A DNA stretch of 47,784 bases, from positions 1-47,784 of the forward strand of contig NZ_JAUNHL010000019.1 in the NCBI RefSeq assembly GCF_030523955.1, read 5' to 3'. Below the pieces are notes generated by a model. The model worked only from the letters and a program-made list of their open reading frames with translations, was not told the origin of the DNA and did not search any database. The translations under genes were made by a program, and so were the position numbers. Each line of letters begins with the position of its first letter. Position 1 is the stretch's first letter. Below are positions 24,378 through 31,744 of the stretch, piece by piece. The stretch comes from Neisseria sp. GTDB taxonomy: Bacteria > Pseudomonadota > Gammaproteobacteria > Burkholderiales > Neisseriaceae.

Positions 24378-25763
24378 ATGAAACTGTTTCAACGCATATT
24401 CGCCACGTTTTGCGCTGTGATTATCTGCGCGATATTCGTGGCGAGTTTTTCTTTTTGGGTGGTACAGAACACCTTTGCCGAAAACCATTATCGGCAGCAA
24501 CGCATCATTGAAACCACGCTGCTCAATAGTATGGTGTCGGCGTTTAAGGCGCGCGGTGAGCAGGGTGCCAAAGATATTTTGCAGGAATGGCGGGATCATC
24601 CGATTTCCCGCAATGTCTTTATGATTGCCGGTGATGATGATCGCGATATTCTTGGTCGTCGATTGGATCCACGCCTGATTGAGGTGGCGCGCCAGAATGC
24701 ACTCAACAATCCCAGCTCGGATATGATGCATATAGAATATGATCGTTTGGGGCAGGAATATTTGTTTTTCATTAAAGGAACGGATGATCAGAGCGATAAG
24801 CCGGTCAGCCCGTTGTTTATTCCGGGTTTGCCATTGGCCCCGGTTTGGCATGAAATTATTATCCTAAGTTTTATTTTCCTGGTCGGTTTACTACTTGCCT
24901 ATATTCTCGCCAACAACATTACCAAGCCCATCCGCATTTTGGGACGGGGCATGAACCGATTGGCAGCCGGTGAATTGGAAACCCGTATTGCGCAGCAGAT
25001 AGACGATAGGGACGATGAGTTATCGCAACTTGCCGGCCAGTTCGATAAAATGGCACAGCAATTGCAAAAGTTGGTAGAGAAAGAGCGTCATTTACTGCAT
25101 CACGTTTCTCATGAGATGCGTTCTCCTTTGGCGCGAATGCAGGCCATTGTCGGTTTGATTCAGGCGCAACCGCAAAAGCAGGAGCAGTATCTTCAGCGCT
25201 TGGAGAACGAACTGGTAAGAATGGATACATTGGTAGGCGAATTGCTGACGCTTTCACGTTTGGAAACCGCCAATATTCCGATGGAAAAAGAAAATCTGAA
25301 ATTGGTACCGTTTATCCGCCAACTGGTGGAAGATAGTCAGGCCGTAGCATTGAAAAACCGGCAAGAAGTCGTATTGAAGCTGGAAAAAGTACCTGAGGAT
25401 GCTACTTTGCAGGCTAACGAGAGTTATCTTTACCGTGCTTTGGATAATGTTATCCGTAATGCGATGGCCTATAGCCCTGAGGGCAGTGTCATTAATGTGA
25501 AACTTCATCAGGATACACGTAATTGGATGATTGAGGTAATTGATAACGGCCATGGGGTGGCGGAAAACCAATTGCCGCATATTTTTACTGCCTTTTATCG
25601 TGCGGATAGTAGTGCCAATAAGCCCGGTACCGGTTTGGGGTTGGCTCTGACCAAGCATATCGTCGGTCAGCACGGTGGTAAGATTTTTGCCGAGAATATA
25701 AAACCGAACGGCTTGAAAATGTGTTTTATTTTGCCGAAAAAGGTAAAAGAGTCGAAGGTGTAA
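24378..25763 (+). CDS. misS: Sensor histidine kinase
   Basis: Membrane sensor partner of MisR, 461 residues. The first membrane helix is at about 10-30, a periplasmic sensing region of about 120 residues follows, and the second helix is at about 160-180. A HAMP domain (ANNITKPIRILGRGMNRLAAGELETRI) comes next, then the phospho-acceptor His245 in HHVSHEMRSPLARMQ. The N box is in ALDNVIRNAMAYSPEG, and the G boxes in VIDNGHGV and GTGLGLALTKHIV. The stop codon directly abuts the terminator hairpin. Confidence 0.93.
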   Translation: MKLFQRIFATFCAVIICAIFVASFSFWVVQNTFAENHYRQQRIIETTLLNSMVSAFKARGEQGAKDILQEWRDHPISRNVFMIAGDDDRDILGRRLDPRLIEVARQNALNNPSSDMMHIEYDRLGQEYLFFIKGTDDQSDKPVSPLFIPGLPLAPVWHEIIILSFIFLVGLLLAYILANNITKPIRILGRGMNRLAAGELETRIAQQIDDRDDELSQLAGQFDKMAQQLQKLVEKERHLLHHVSHEMRSPLARMQAIVGLIQAQPQKQEQYLQRLENELVRMDTLVGELLTLSRLETANIPMEKENLKLVPFIRQLVEDSQAVALKNRQEVVLKLEKVPEDATLQANESYLYRALDNVIRNAMAYSPEGSVINVKLHQDTRNWMIEVIDNGHGVAENQLPHIFTAFYRADSSANKPGTGLGLALTKHIVGQHGGKIFAENIKPNGLKMCFILPKKVKESKV

Positions 25764-25826
25764 ATGCCTGTCTGAAAAAAACACCGTTACTGTTTAGGTT
25801 ACGGTGTTTTTTTTCAGACAGGCATT
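25764..25826 (+). terminator. Extended DUS terminator of misRS
   Basis: A DUS pair forms the base of a stem continued by AAAAAAACACCGT and ACGGTGTTTTTTTT, giving about 24 paired bases with one bulge and a small loop. It starts at the first base after the misS stop. Confidence 0.88.
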
Positions 25827-25840
25827 GCCTTTATGGTAAG

Positions 25841-25986
25841 TATAGCGGATTTAATTACTTCGATATAAGACAGCAAGCCGCAGACAGTAAAAGTAGTACG
25901 GAACTGATTCTGTACGGCTTACAAAATCGTTCTCCTCGAGCTAAGGTGCAGCAAAGCCTTCAAGAAAGTTAAGTTAATCGGCTATA
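25841..25986. repeat. Correia-type element (CREE), long form, 146 bp
   Basis: Begins TATAGCGGATTTAATTACTT and ends AAGTTAAGTTAATCGGCTATA in two stretches that are imperfect inverted repeats. Between them it keeps the central block absent from short forms, including AAAATCGTTCTC and GAGCTAAGG, which match the central part of the full-length meningococcal element. In pathogenic species that block carries an IHF site. This copy best proves that the repeat family is Correia-related. Confidence 0.85.
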
Positions 25987-26000
25987 GTGATCAATATATT

Positions 26001-26044
26001 AAATCCTTTTTCAGATAGGCATATGCCTGTCTGAAAAAGGATTT
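26001..26044. repeat. 44-bp near-perfect palindrome built on two DUS
   Basis: Two 22-bp arms meet at GGCATATGCC with a single mismatch: AGATAGGCAT on the left against AGACAGGCAT on the right. Symmetry extends beyond the DUS into AAATCCTTTT/AAAAGGATTT, so the whole unit and not just the DUS pair is symmetrical. Confidence 0.85.
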
Positions 26045-26127
26045 TGATAGTATGAAAAAATTTATGGGTCGAATTAAAAGAAATCCACTATGTTAACCGT
26101 CACAAAGTGATAAAAAATTGTGTATCG

Positions 26128-26320
26128 CTAGGGTCTGTCGACAATTAACCGGCGAAGCGGTTTTTTGAGGCAAAAACCGCGTATGCCAGGCAAAAAGCAC
26201 AGCAAGGTTGAACACCTTGCGAGCATTTTAGCTTCGCAAGTCCGCTACGCTACCTAACGCCGCAGACGGGGATTTTTGACCAAAAACACCGCCGTTGCGT
26301 TAATTGTCGGCAGACCCTAG
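26128..26320. mobile_element. MITE-like element, 193 bp with 22-bp terminal inverted repeats
   Basis: The left end is CTAGGGTCTGTCGACAATTA at 26128 and the right end TAATTGTCGGCAGACCCTAG finishes at 26320. The 22-bp arms match except one position. The interior is non-coding and has further internal symmetry (CAAGGTTGAACACCTTG near 26202). A palindromic CTAG at the outer edges is compatible with a short TA-containing target duplication. It is unrelated to the CREEs. No transposase is present, so it would need one in trans; an IS5-type parent is only a guess from the end sequence. Confidence 0.72.
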
Positions 26321-26358
26321 TGGTTTTTTCAATCTCGCTTATGTGGCCTTAGCAGTAG

Positions 26359-27777
26359 TTATTTATCCAGTTTGCCGTTCACATCACGTAGTGCGGTGCG
26401 AAGACCTTCTTCGATTACCGGGTGATAGAAGGGCATATCCAGCATTTGCGGTACAGTCATACCGGCTTGATGAGACCAAGCCAAGAGGTGGGCAAGATGT
26501 TCGGCGGCGGGGCCGACGATTTCGGCGCCGAGCAGGCGGCCGCTTTTTTTGTCGGCGTAAACACGTAATTTGCCTTTGTTAACCAGCATCACACGGCTGC
26601 GGCCTTGATTGCGGAACGATACTTCGCCTATGGCGACTTTCTTTTCGAACTCATCACCATATTGCTTGCTTAAATCGCCATAGCGATTACCGATGGCTGC
26701 GATTTGCGGGTCGCTGAATATAACGCTAATCAAACTGCGGCGCAGGCCTGGGGCAATTTCCGGATAACGGCCGGCATTGTCGCCGGCGATTTTTCCTTGG
26801 TCGCTGGCTTCGTGCAGTAACGGAATTTGGTTGGAAGCGTCACCGGCAATGAAAATATGCGGAATACTGGTTTGCATGGTCAGCGGATCGGCAACCGGAA
26901 CGCCGCGGTCATCCAGCTTAATATCGAGATTTTCCAAGCCGATGTTGTCTACATTCGGTCGGCGACTGACAGCGGCCAACAGGTAGTCGGCGGTAAAAGT
27001 ACCGCTTTGTTCTTTGGTTATCCAGTTGACTTCCACCTTGCCGTCATCATTCAATTTGACTTCGGTTTTATCGCGGTCGATATCTAAGTATAAGTTTATT
27101 TCTTCACTGAAAATCGCTTTGGCTTCGGCCAATACTTCAGGGTCGGAAATACCGCCGAAAGTACTGCCGCCGAAAATCTCGACTTTTACGCCCAGACGGT
27201 GCAATGCCTGGCCAAGCTCCAAGCCAATGACGCCCAAGCCGAATACCGCCACGCTTTCGGGAAGGGTATCCCATGCAAAAACATCGTCGTTGATGACCAG
27301 TTTGTCGCCCAAGGATTTCCATTTCGGCGGAACAACGGGGCTGGAACCGGTGGCAATCACAATACGCTCGGCTTCAATTTGGGTATGGTCGTCGATTTGG
27401 AGGGTGTGCTCGTTAATGAATTTGGCTCGGCCTAAAATGCGGCGTTCTGCGGGCCAAGCTTCTACGTCTTCTAAGACGAAACCTACAAAGCGGTCGCGCT
27501 CGGATTTGATCCGGTTCATCACTTCTTCGCCGTTTACCTGCACGCTGTTTTTGTCCAAATGAATGCCGAACGGATCGGTATGCAGGGCATGATGGCGTGC
27601 ATCGGCCGCGGCAATCATCAGTTTGGAGGGCATACAGCCGACACGCGCGCAGGTGGTGCCGAAGTTGTGATCTTCAATGAGATAGACATTGTCGGTGTGT
27701 TGGCGGGCGTTGCGAAAAGCTCCCATGCCGGCGGTTCCGCCGCCGATTACGGCAACATCAGCTTTGATTTTTTTCAT
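26359..27777 (-). CDS. Dihydrolipoyl dehydrogenase-family flavoprotein
   Basis: FAD-dependent pyridine-nucleotide disulfide oxidoreductase of 472 residues. The FAD-binding VIGGGTAGMGAFRNA is at 9-23, and the redox disulfide is in TTCARVGCMPSK, a Cys-x4-Cys as in Lpd with Ala-Arg-Val-Gly between. The NAD(P)-binding GLGVIGLELGQALHRLG and FIAGDASNQIPLLHEAS follow, and the C-terminal YHPVIEEGLR holds the catalytic His-Glu. No E2 component genes lie nearby. Its neighbour is a Prx-Grx fusion, as I recall for N. meningitidis, so it may serve thiol redox rather than a 2-oxo-acid complex. The start has a GAAAGGAA site. Confidence 0.87.
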   Translation of the reverse strand: MKKIKADVAVIGGGTAGMGAFRNARQHTDNVYLIEDHNFGTTCARVGCMPSKLMIAAADARHHALHTDPFGIHLDKNSVQVNGEEVMNRIKSERDRFVGFVLEDVEAWPAERRILGRAKFINEHTLQIDDHTQIEAERIVIATGSSPVVPPKWKSLGDKLVINDDVFAWDTLPESVAVFGLGVIGLELGQALHRLGVKVEIFGGSTFGGISDPEVLAEAKAIFSEEINLYLDIDRDKTEVKLNDDGKVEVNWITKEQSGTFTADYLLAAVSRRPNVDNIGLENLDIKLDDRGVPVADPLTMQTSIPHIFIAGDASNQIPLLHEASDQGKIAGDNAGRYPEIAPGLRRSLISVIFSDPQIAAIGNRYGDLSKQYGDEFEKKVAIGEVSFRNQGRSRVMLVNKGKLRVYADKKSGRLLGAEIVGPAAEHLAHLLAWSHQAGMTVPQMLDMPFYHPVIEEGLRTALRDVNGKLDK

Positions 27778-27809
27778 GTTTTTCCTTTCGGCACTATACG
27801 GTTGTGCAA

Positions 27810-27821
27810 TGCCTGTCTGAA
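27810..27821 (+). repeat. DNA uptake sequence upstream of the flavoprotein gene
   Basis: Exact 12-mer. The 27778-28128 gap otherwise contains a possible insertion-sequence end near 27938 (CGAAACCTTTGCAAAATTTC), the prx-grx terminator, and no gene I can support. Confidence 0.9.
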
Positions 27822-28070
27822 AAGTATTTTCGGTAACAGATAGTGTGAAGATTGTTAATATGGCCGCCCCGCACTTTTTGAGAAAAATACAAAAATGCGG
27901 TTTAAATACATTTGGCTCGGGCTAATGCGATTAGTCGAAACCTTTGCAAAATTTCCATTTGCGGTACATTTCTGTGTGGTGCGCTATTACGCTTTGAACG
28001 GCATACCGTATCTGGAGATTTTGCGAAGGTGCCGGGCCGCCGGTAAATTTCCATGTGACCTGTTCATTTT

Positions 28071-28105
28071 AAAGAAGGGCTGCCGAGAAGCAAGCCCTTG
28101 TCTTT
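28071..28105 (-). terminator. Terminator of the Prx-Grx gene
   Basis: On the minus strand AAGGGCT and AGCCCTT pair around a 12-base loop, followed by TCTTTAAAATG. It sits 25 bases after the stop. Confidence 0.65.
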
Positions 28106-28128
28106 AAATACTACTGATTTGAGGTCGG

Positions 28129-28878
28129 TTATTTAGCGAAGTGAGCTTCCAGCTCTTCGCTGCCACCGATATATTGGCCGCCGATGAATACTTGCGGTAC
28201 GGAGGTTTTGCCGGTGATGGCGCGTACAGAAGTAGTGGTGGCATCTTTGCCCAATACGATTTCTTCGTAAGCCAAGCCGCGGTCTTGCAGCAATTGTTTG
28301 GCTTTGGCGCAGAACGGGCAACCCGGTTTGCTGAATACGGTGATGGACTGTTGGGCCTTCCAAGAAGGATCGATGTATTTCAACATGGTATCGGCATCGG
28401 AAACTTCAAACGGATCACCGTCTTTTACCGGTTCGATAAACATTTTCTCGATTTTGCCGTCTTTTACCAGCATGGAGTAACGCCAAGAGCGGTCGCCGAA
28501 ACCCAGTTGGTCTTTAGAAACCAACATGCCCATGCCACGGGTGAATTCGCCGTTGCCGTCCGGTACCACAATGATGTTTTCTGCTTCTTGGTCGGCCAAC
28601 CAAGCGTTCATCACGAAAGTATCGTTTACGGATACGCACAGGATGCTGTCTACGCCGTGGGCATAGAACTCTTTGGCCAATTCGTTGTAACGCGGCAGGT
28701 GGGTGGAGGAGCAAGTGGGGGTGAAGGCACCGGGCAGTGAGAATACGGCTACGGTTTTGCCTTTGAACAAATCGTCGGTGGAAACGTCGACCCAAGCATC
28801 GCCTTTGCGGGTGTGAAATACCACGTTCGGTACGTTTTGGCCGATTAGCTCTTGTTCGGTTTTGATGATAACTGACAT
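28129..28878 (-). CDS. Peroxiredoxin-glutaredoxin fusion (hybrid Prx5)
   Basis: Two-domain peroxidase of 249 residues. Residues 1-165 are a Prx5-type peroxiredoxin with the peroxidatic Cys in LPGAFTPTCSSTHLPRY, reducing H2O2 and organic peroxides. Residues about 172-249 are a glutaredoxin with the active site GCPFCAKAKQLL, the cis-Pro TSVPQVFI and the GG of YIGGSEEL, letting glutathione recycle the peroxidase. This fusion is known from Haemophilus influenzae and Neisseria. The flavoprotein downstream on the same strand may be a redox partner, although a terminator separates them. Confidence 0.93.
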   Translation of the reverse strand: MSVIIKTEQELIGQNVPNVVFHTRKGDAWVDVSTDDLFKGKTVAVFSLPGAFTPTCSSTHLPRYNELAKEFYAHGVDSILCVSVNDTFVMNAWLADQEAENIIVVPDGNGEFTRGMGMLVSKDQLGFGDRSWRYSMLVKDGKIEKMFIEPVKDGDPFEVSDADTMLKYIDPSWKAQQSITVFSKPGCPFCAKAKQLLQDRGLAYEEIVLGKDATTTSVRAITGKTSVPQVFIGGQYIGGSEELEAHFAK

Positions 28879-28956
28879 ATTGAATTCCTGAAATAAAAAA
28901 TGAGAAACAAATTAATAAAAATAGTGAATCATGGTTTGGCTGTAAAAGGTGTTGCC

Positions 28957-28985
28957 ATTATATTAAAAGCGAATACATTCGTATA
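28957..28985 (-). promoter_or_regulatory. Putative promoter with operator-like palindrome for the Prx-Grx gene
   Basis: On the minus strand a perfect TATAAT lies at 28962-28957, 79 bases before the start codon. The -35 position (28985-28980) reads TATACG, a poor match, and is overlapped by the inverted repeat CGAAT-GT-ATTCG at 28970-28981. A weak -35 plus a dyad suggests an activator site; OxyR would fit a peroxidase gene but the sequence does not prove it. Confidence 0.45.
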
Positions 28986-29021
28986 ATTTATTGTAAAAAT
29001 AAAATTAATAAGAAATATTTA

Positions 29022-29864
29022 TTAAACAACAGGCCTGTCTGAAACGGTGTTTATTTCAGTATCGGCAGGATAAGGTAAAGGGCTGTCGGCATAGACTTTT
29101 TCGCAAATGGCCTGTTCGGCCAAGTCTTTTAATAAAAAGCGGTCGGCTTCGGGATGGTCTTGCGGGAAAATGCGTTGGCAACGGTCGACGCGTACGCGGA
29201 TTTCCGGCATCGAAATGATGCGCCAAAATGATTGCAACAGGTTGACATCGTCGAAAGTGACGCAAGTGGTGCGCTGGCCGTTTGCATCGTAATAGCGTAA
29301 CGCCACAGGCTGGATGGGGGCGTTGGCATTGATGGCAGACTGGAACAGCGCGGCTTTGAAAGGCAGTACGCCGTTGCCGTCGCTGGTGCGCGCTTCGGGG
29401 AAAAAGGCCACGTTTTGGCTCTTTTTCAGCGAAGCGGCAATAGCGGCGTTGATGGGATCGATGTCTTTGCGGTTTTTGCGGTTGATAAACACCGTGCCGG
29501 CGTTGCGTGCCACCGTGCCGATCAGCGGCCAGCGCTTGATTTCCTGCATGCCGATAAAACTGCAGGGGTAAAGGGTGGCCAAGACGAAAATATCCAGCCA
29601 AGAAACATGGTTGGCCACAATCAGCATACCACGGCCGTTATCCGGCTTGGCAGGGGCGCCGGCGGCCGTTTCGTTGTGATCGAATTCAAGTTTGACATTT
29701 AGAATCTGTAAGCCTAGGGCACCGATGGCGTTGATGACACGGCCGCGTTGCACCGGGTTGTCGGGATCGATATTATGCAGGCGCCACAGCGCGGTAAACA
29801 GAAAACGCACGATGCGCAGGCTGCGCAGCAGGCGGGTGCCGAGGGAGGTTTTGGCGGAAGACAT
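29022..29864 (-). CDS. Lysophospholipid acyltransferase, PlsC family
   Basis: Membrane-associated 1-acyl-glycerol-3-phosphate acyltransferase-like enzyme of 280 residues, for phospholipid synthesis or remodelling. It has the catalytic HX4D in NHVSWLD, a hydrophobic substrate channel, INRKNRKD, and the third motif as FPEARTSDG, where the family usually has FPEGT. VALRYYD and the later basic region agree with neisserial NlaA/NlaB-type proteins. The last codons (SDRPVV) are encoded by a DUS variant. It starts 23 bp after mutM and belongs to the same transcript. The ATG at 29864 is preferred to a GTG two codons upstream. Confidence 0.88.
   Translation of the reverse strand: MSSAKTSLGTRLLRSLRIVRFLFTALWRLHNIDPDNPVQRGRVINAIGALGLQILNVKLEFDHNETAAGAPAKPDNGRGMLIVANHVSWLDIFVLATLYPCSFIGMQEIKRWPLIGTVARNAGTVFINRKNRKDIDPINAAIAASLKKSQNVAFFPEARTSDGNGVLPFKAALFQSAINANAPIQPVALRYYDANGQRTTCVTFDDVNLLQSFWRIISMPEIRVRVDRCQRIFPQDHPEADRFLLKDLAEQAICEKVYADSPLPYPADTEINTVSDRPVV
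29032..29043 (+). repeat. DUS variant inside the 3' end of the acyltransferase gene
   Basis: GGCCTGTCTGAA lies within the last codons and, read on the gene strand, encodes part of the C-terminal SDRPV. Confidence 0.8.
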
Positions 29865-29887
29865 AATCACTCGTGTTGTGTTTGGGG

Positions 29888-30709
29888 TTATTGTTGGCAG
29901 TGCGGGCAGTAGAAAGTGCCGCGCTGGCCGATGATGCTTTTTTCAATCGGGGTGCCGCATTGCAGGCAGGGTTGCCGGTGGCGGCCATATACGCGGTATT
30001 CCTGTTGGAAGTAGCCGCTTTTACCTTCGCTGTCGACAAAGTCGCGCAAGGTGCTGCCGCCTTTTTCGATGGCGCGTTGCAATACGCTGCGTATGGTTTC
30101 GGTTAACAAGGCGATTTCCGGGGCGGTGAGGCTTGAGGCAGGGCGGTTGGGGGCAATGCCGGCCAGAAACAAACTTTCGTTGGCATAAATATTGCCGACG
30201 CCGACCACAACGGCGTTATCCATCAGCGCCGATTTAATCGGACCTTTCCGTTTGTGTAGGGCAGCGGTCAGATAACCGGCGTTAAATTCCGTATCCAGCG
30301 GTTCGGGGCCGAGTTTGGTTAATAAGGGATGGGTTTCTACCGCTCCCGGATACCACAGAAAAGCACCGAAGCGGCGCGGGTCGTGATAGCGCAGCAGGGT
30401 GCCGTCGTCGAAAAGAAGGTCGATGTGATCGTGTTTTCCCGGCGGTGTGTGCTTATCTTGGCGGAAAATCCTCAGGCTGCCCGACATGCCGAGGTGTATT
30501 AACAATATGCCTGTCTGAAAACGGATAATCAGGTATTTGGCGCGGCGGCTACAGGATAACACGTTTTGCAGTTGCAAAATGCCGTTTAAATCTTCGGGAA
30601 CCGGCCAGCGCAGTTTGGTTTGGCGCACGGTGGCCGACACCACGGTTTTCCCTTGGATGTGCGGTGATATGCCACGCAGGGTGGTTTCGACTTCGGGTAG
30701 CTCCGGCAT
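29888..30709 (-). CDS. mutM: Formamidopyrimidine-DNA glycosylase
   Basis: Removes 8-oxoguanine and formamidopyrimidines and nicks the abasic site. The 273-residue enzyme starts [14 protein letters not shown], where Pro2 is the nucleophile and Glu3 the acid. It has [23 protein letters not shown], and the C-terminal zinc finger with [11 protein letters not shown] and FYCPHC. I chose ATG 30709 because Pro must follow Met; the open frame extends to 30775. An exact DUS lies inside the gene at 30508-30519 and encodes part of FQTGI, just before the conserved HLGMSG motif. Confidence 0.96.
   Translation of the reverse strand: MPELPEVETTLRGISPHIQGKTVVSATVRQTKLRWPVPEDLNGILQLQNVLSCSRRAKYLIIRFQTGILLIHLGMSGSLRIFRQDKHTPPGKHDHIDLLFDDGTLLRYHDPRRFGAFLWYPGAVETHPLLTKLGPEPLDTEFNAGYLTAALHKRKGPIKSALMDNAVVVGVGNIYANESLFLAGIAPNRPASSLTAPEIALLTETIRSVLQRAIEKGGSTLRDFVDSEGKSGYFQQEYRVYGRHRQPCLQCGTPIEKSIIGQRGTFYCPHCQQ
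30508..30519 (+). repeat. DNA uptake sequence inside mutM
   Basis: Exact 12-mer on the strand opposite to the gene, encoding FQTGI in the MutM frame. Confidence 0.9.
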
Positions 30710-30789
30710 AAGGATCGTCTCGTTTGCTTGGGATGAAGATGATGGGCTAGATGCAGGCCGAATAATGAAATTCAAGTCGGTTCTGCGTT

Positions 30790-30801
30790 TTCAGACAGGC
30801 A
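30790..30801 (-). repeat. DNA uptake sequence between mutM and the NUDIX gene
   Basis: Exact 12-mer, unpaired. Confidence 0.9.
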
Positions 30802-30817
30802 TTAAATATTTGTGGTT

Positions 30818-31435
30818 TTAAATAATAGGATGCTCTTTGATAAAAAACTGATAGCGTTCTGCTGCCGAGAATAAAATCAAACCGGTCAATCCCCAGATAT
30901 CGTAAGCGCCGTAGGGGAGAACGGGGGTGTGGCGCGCTTGGTTTTGGAACAAGGTGGTGCGCGTTTGGTAATTTTTGGGATTCAAGGCAACGGTGAGGGG
31001 AACATAAAATACTTCGGCCACTTCCTGCGGGTTAATGGAGAGCGCGGGTAAGGATTCGGCCAGTGCGGGTACGGCATGCACTGCGTAGCCCGAGGGCGTG
31101 TAGCGCGGCGGCATTTCGCCGAATGTTTGCCAGACTTCCGGCGGCGTGCCGATTTCTTCGTGAGCTTCGCGCAAGGCAGTGGCGGTGAAACTGCTGTCGT
31201 GCGGGTCGCGCCGTCCGCCCGCCAGTGCAATCTGGCCGGTGTGGTGGCGCAAAGTATCGGCACGGCGGGTGAGCAGTAGTTGCCACTCATGGCGATGCCA
31301 AACCACAGCCAGTAACACCGCTGCCTGCCGGTAATCGGCTAAGGCTCGGCCGAACAGGTTGGGATGCCTGTCTGAAACCGCTGCGTTGTCGCTGCCGAGG
31401 CTTTGTAGAAAACGGGTAAGGAGGGGCTGCTGCAT
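30818..31435 (-). CDS. NUDIX hydrolase, CoA pyrophosphatase-like (NudL/YeaB)
   Basis: The 205-residue product has the segment LLTRRADTLRHHTGQIALAG followed by a Nudix box GRRDPHDSSFTATALREAHEEIG, in which Asp stands at the first Glu position as in YeaB/NudL. The stretch before the box matches the UPF0035 region of CoA pyrophosphatases. It probably hydrolyses CoA derivatives to phosphopantetheine and 3',5'-ADP; the exact substrate is inferred. A DUS lies in frame near the N-terminus (31365-31376), encoding part of SDRHP. Same strand as mutM, 108 bp upstream of it. Confidence 0.88.
   Translation of the reverse strand: MQQPLLTRFLQSLGSDNAAVSDRHPNLFGRALADYRQAAVLLAVVWHRHEWQLLLTRRADTLRHHTGQIALAGGRRDPHDSSFTATALREAHEEIGTPPEVWQTFGEMPPRYTPSGYAVHAVPALAESLPALSINPQEVAEVFYVPLTVALNPKNYQTRTTLFQNQARHTPVLPYGAYDIWGLTGLILFSAAERYQFFIKEHPII
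31365..31376 (+). repeat. DNA uptake sequence inside the NUDIX gene
   Basis: Exact 12-mer encoding part of SDRHP on the gene strand, in the variable N-terminal part of the protein. Confidence 0.9.
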
Positions 31436-31528
31436 GGGTTTGAAAGCAAAAAACCGAAAAATCGTGATTATAAAGGATAATGAAAACGTATTCAGACAGC
31501 TTTTCTTAATCTTGCAAGTAATGCGGGC

Positions 31529-31560
31529 AATGCCTGTCTGAATGGTTCCAGACAGGCATT
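31529..31560. repeat. DUS inverted pair, second copy with one mismatch
   Basis: AATGCCTGTCTG and CAGACAGGCATT form a 12-bp stem. No T-run follows. It lies between divergent genes, so it is not a terminator of either; the 309-bp gap holds no gene, only this pair and a partial DUS (TTCAGACAG) at 31490. Confidence 0.7.
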
Positions 31561-31744
31561 GTGTTGCCTAATGTTGGCATACGGTGAGGCCGCGCTAATT
31601 TCTTGTAAAACTATCCCCGTTAAAAAAGCTTGTGATAAAGTAACGGCCTTATCTGGTGGATGATATTGTCCGTTTTGAATTTTATTCTTGCATTAATTCT
31701 GATGCAGCCGGCTGCCAGCCGCTGTTGCCGCTAAAGGAAATGTT

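Noticed and set aside
26304-26582. Plus-strand open frame starting inside the MITE
   Set aside because: It lies mostly antisense to the flavoprotein gene, has no ribosome site and shows no protein-like pattern.
27895-28107. 70-residue open frame in the flavoprotein/Prx-Grx gap
   Set aside because: It runs through the Prx-Grx terminator hairpin and has no ribosome site or domain; more likely relic DNA.
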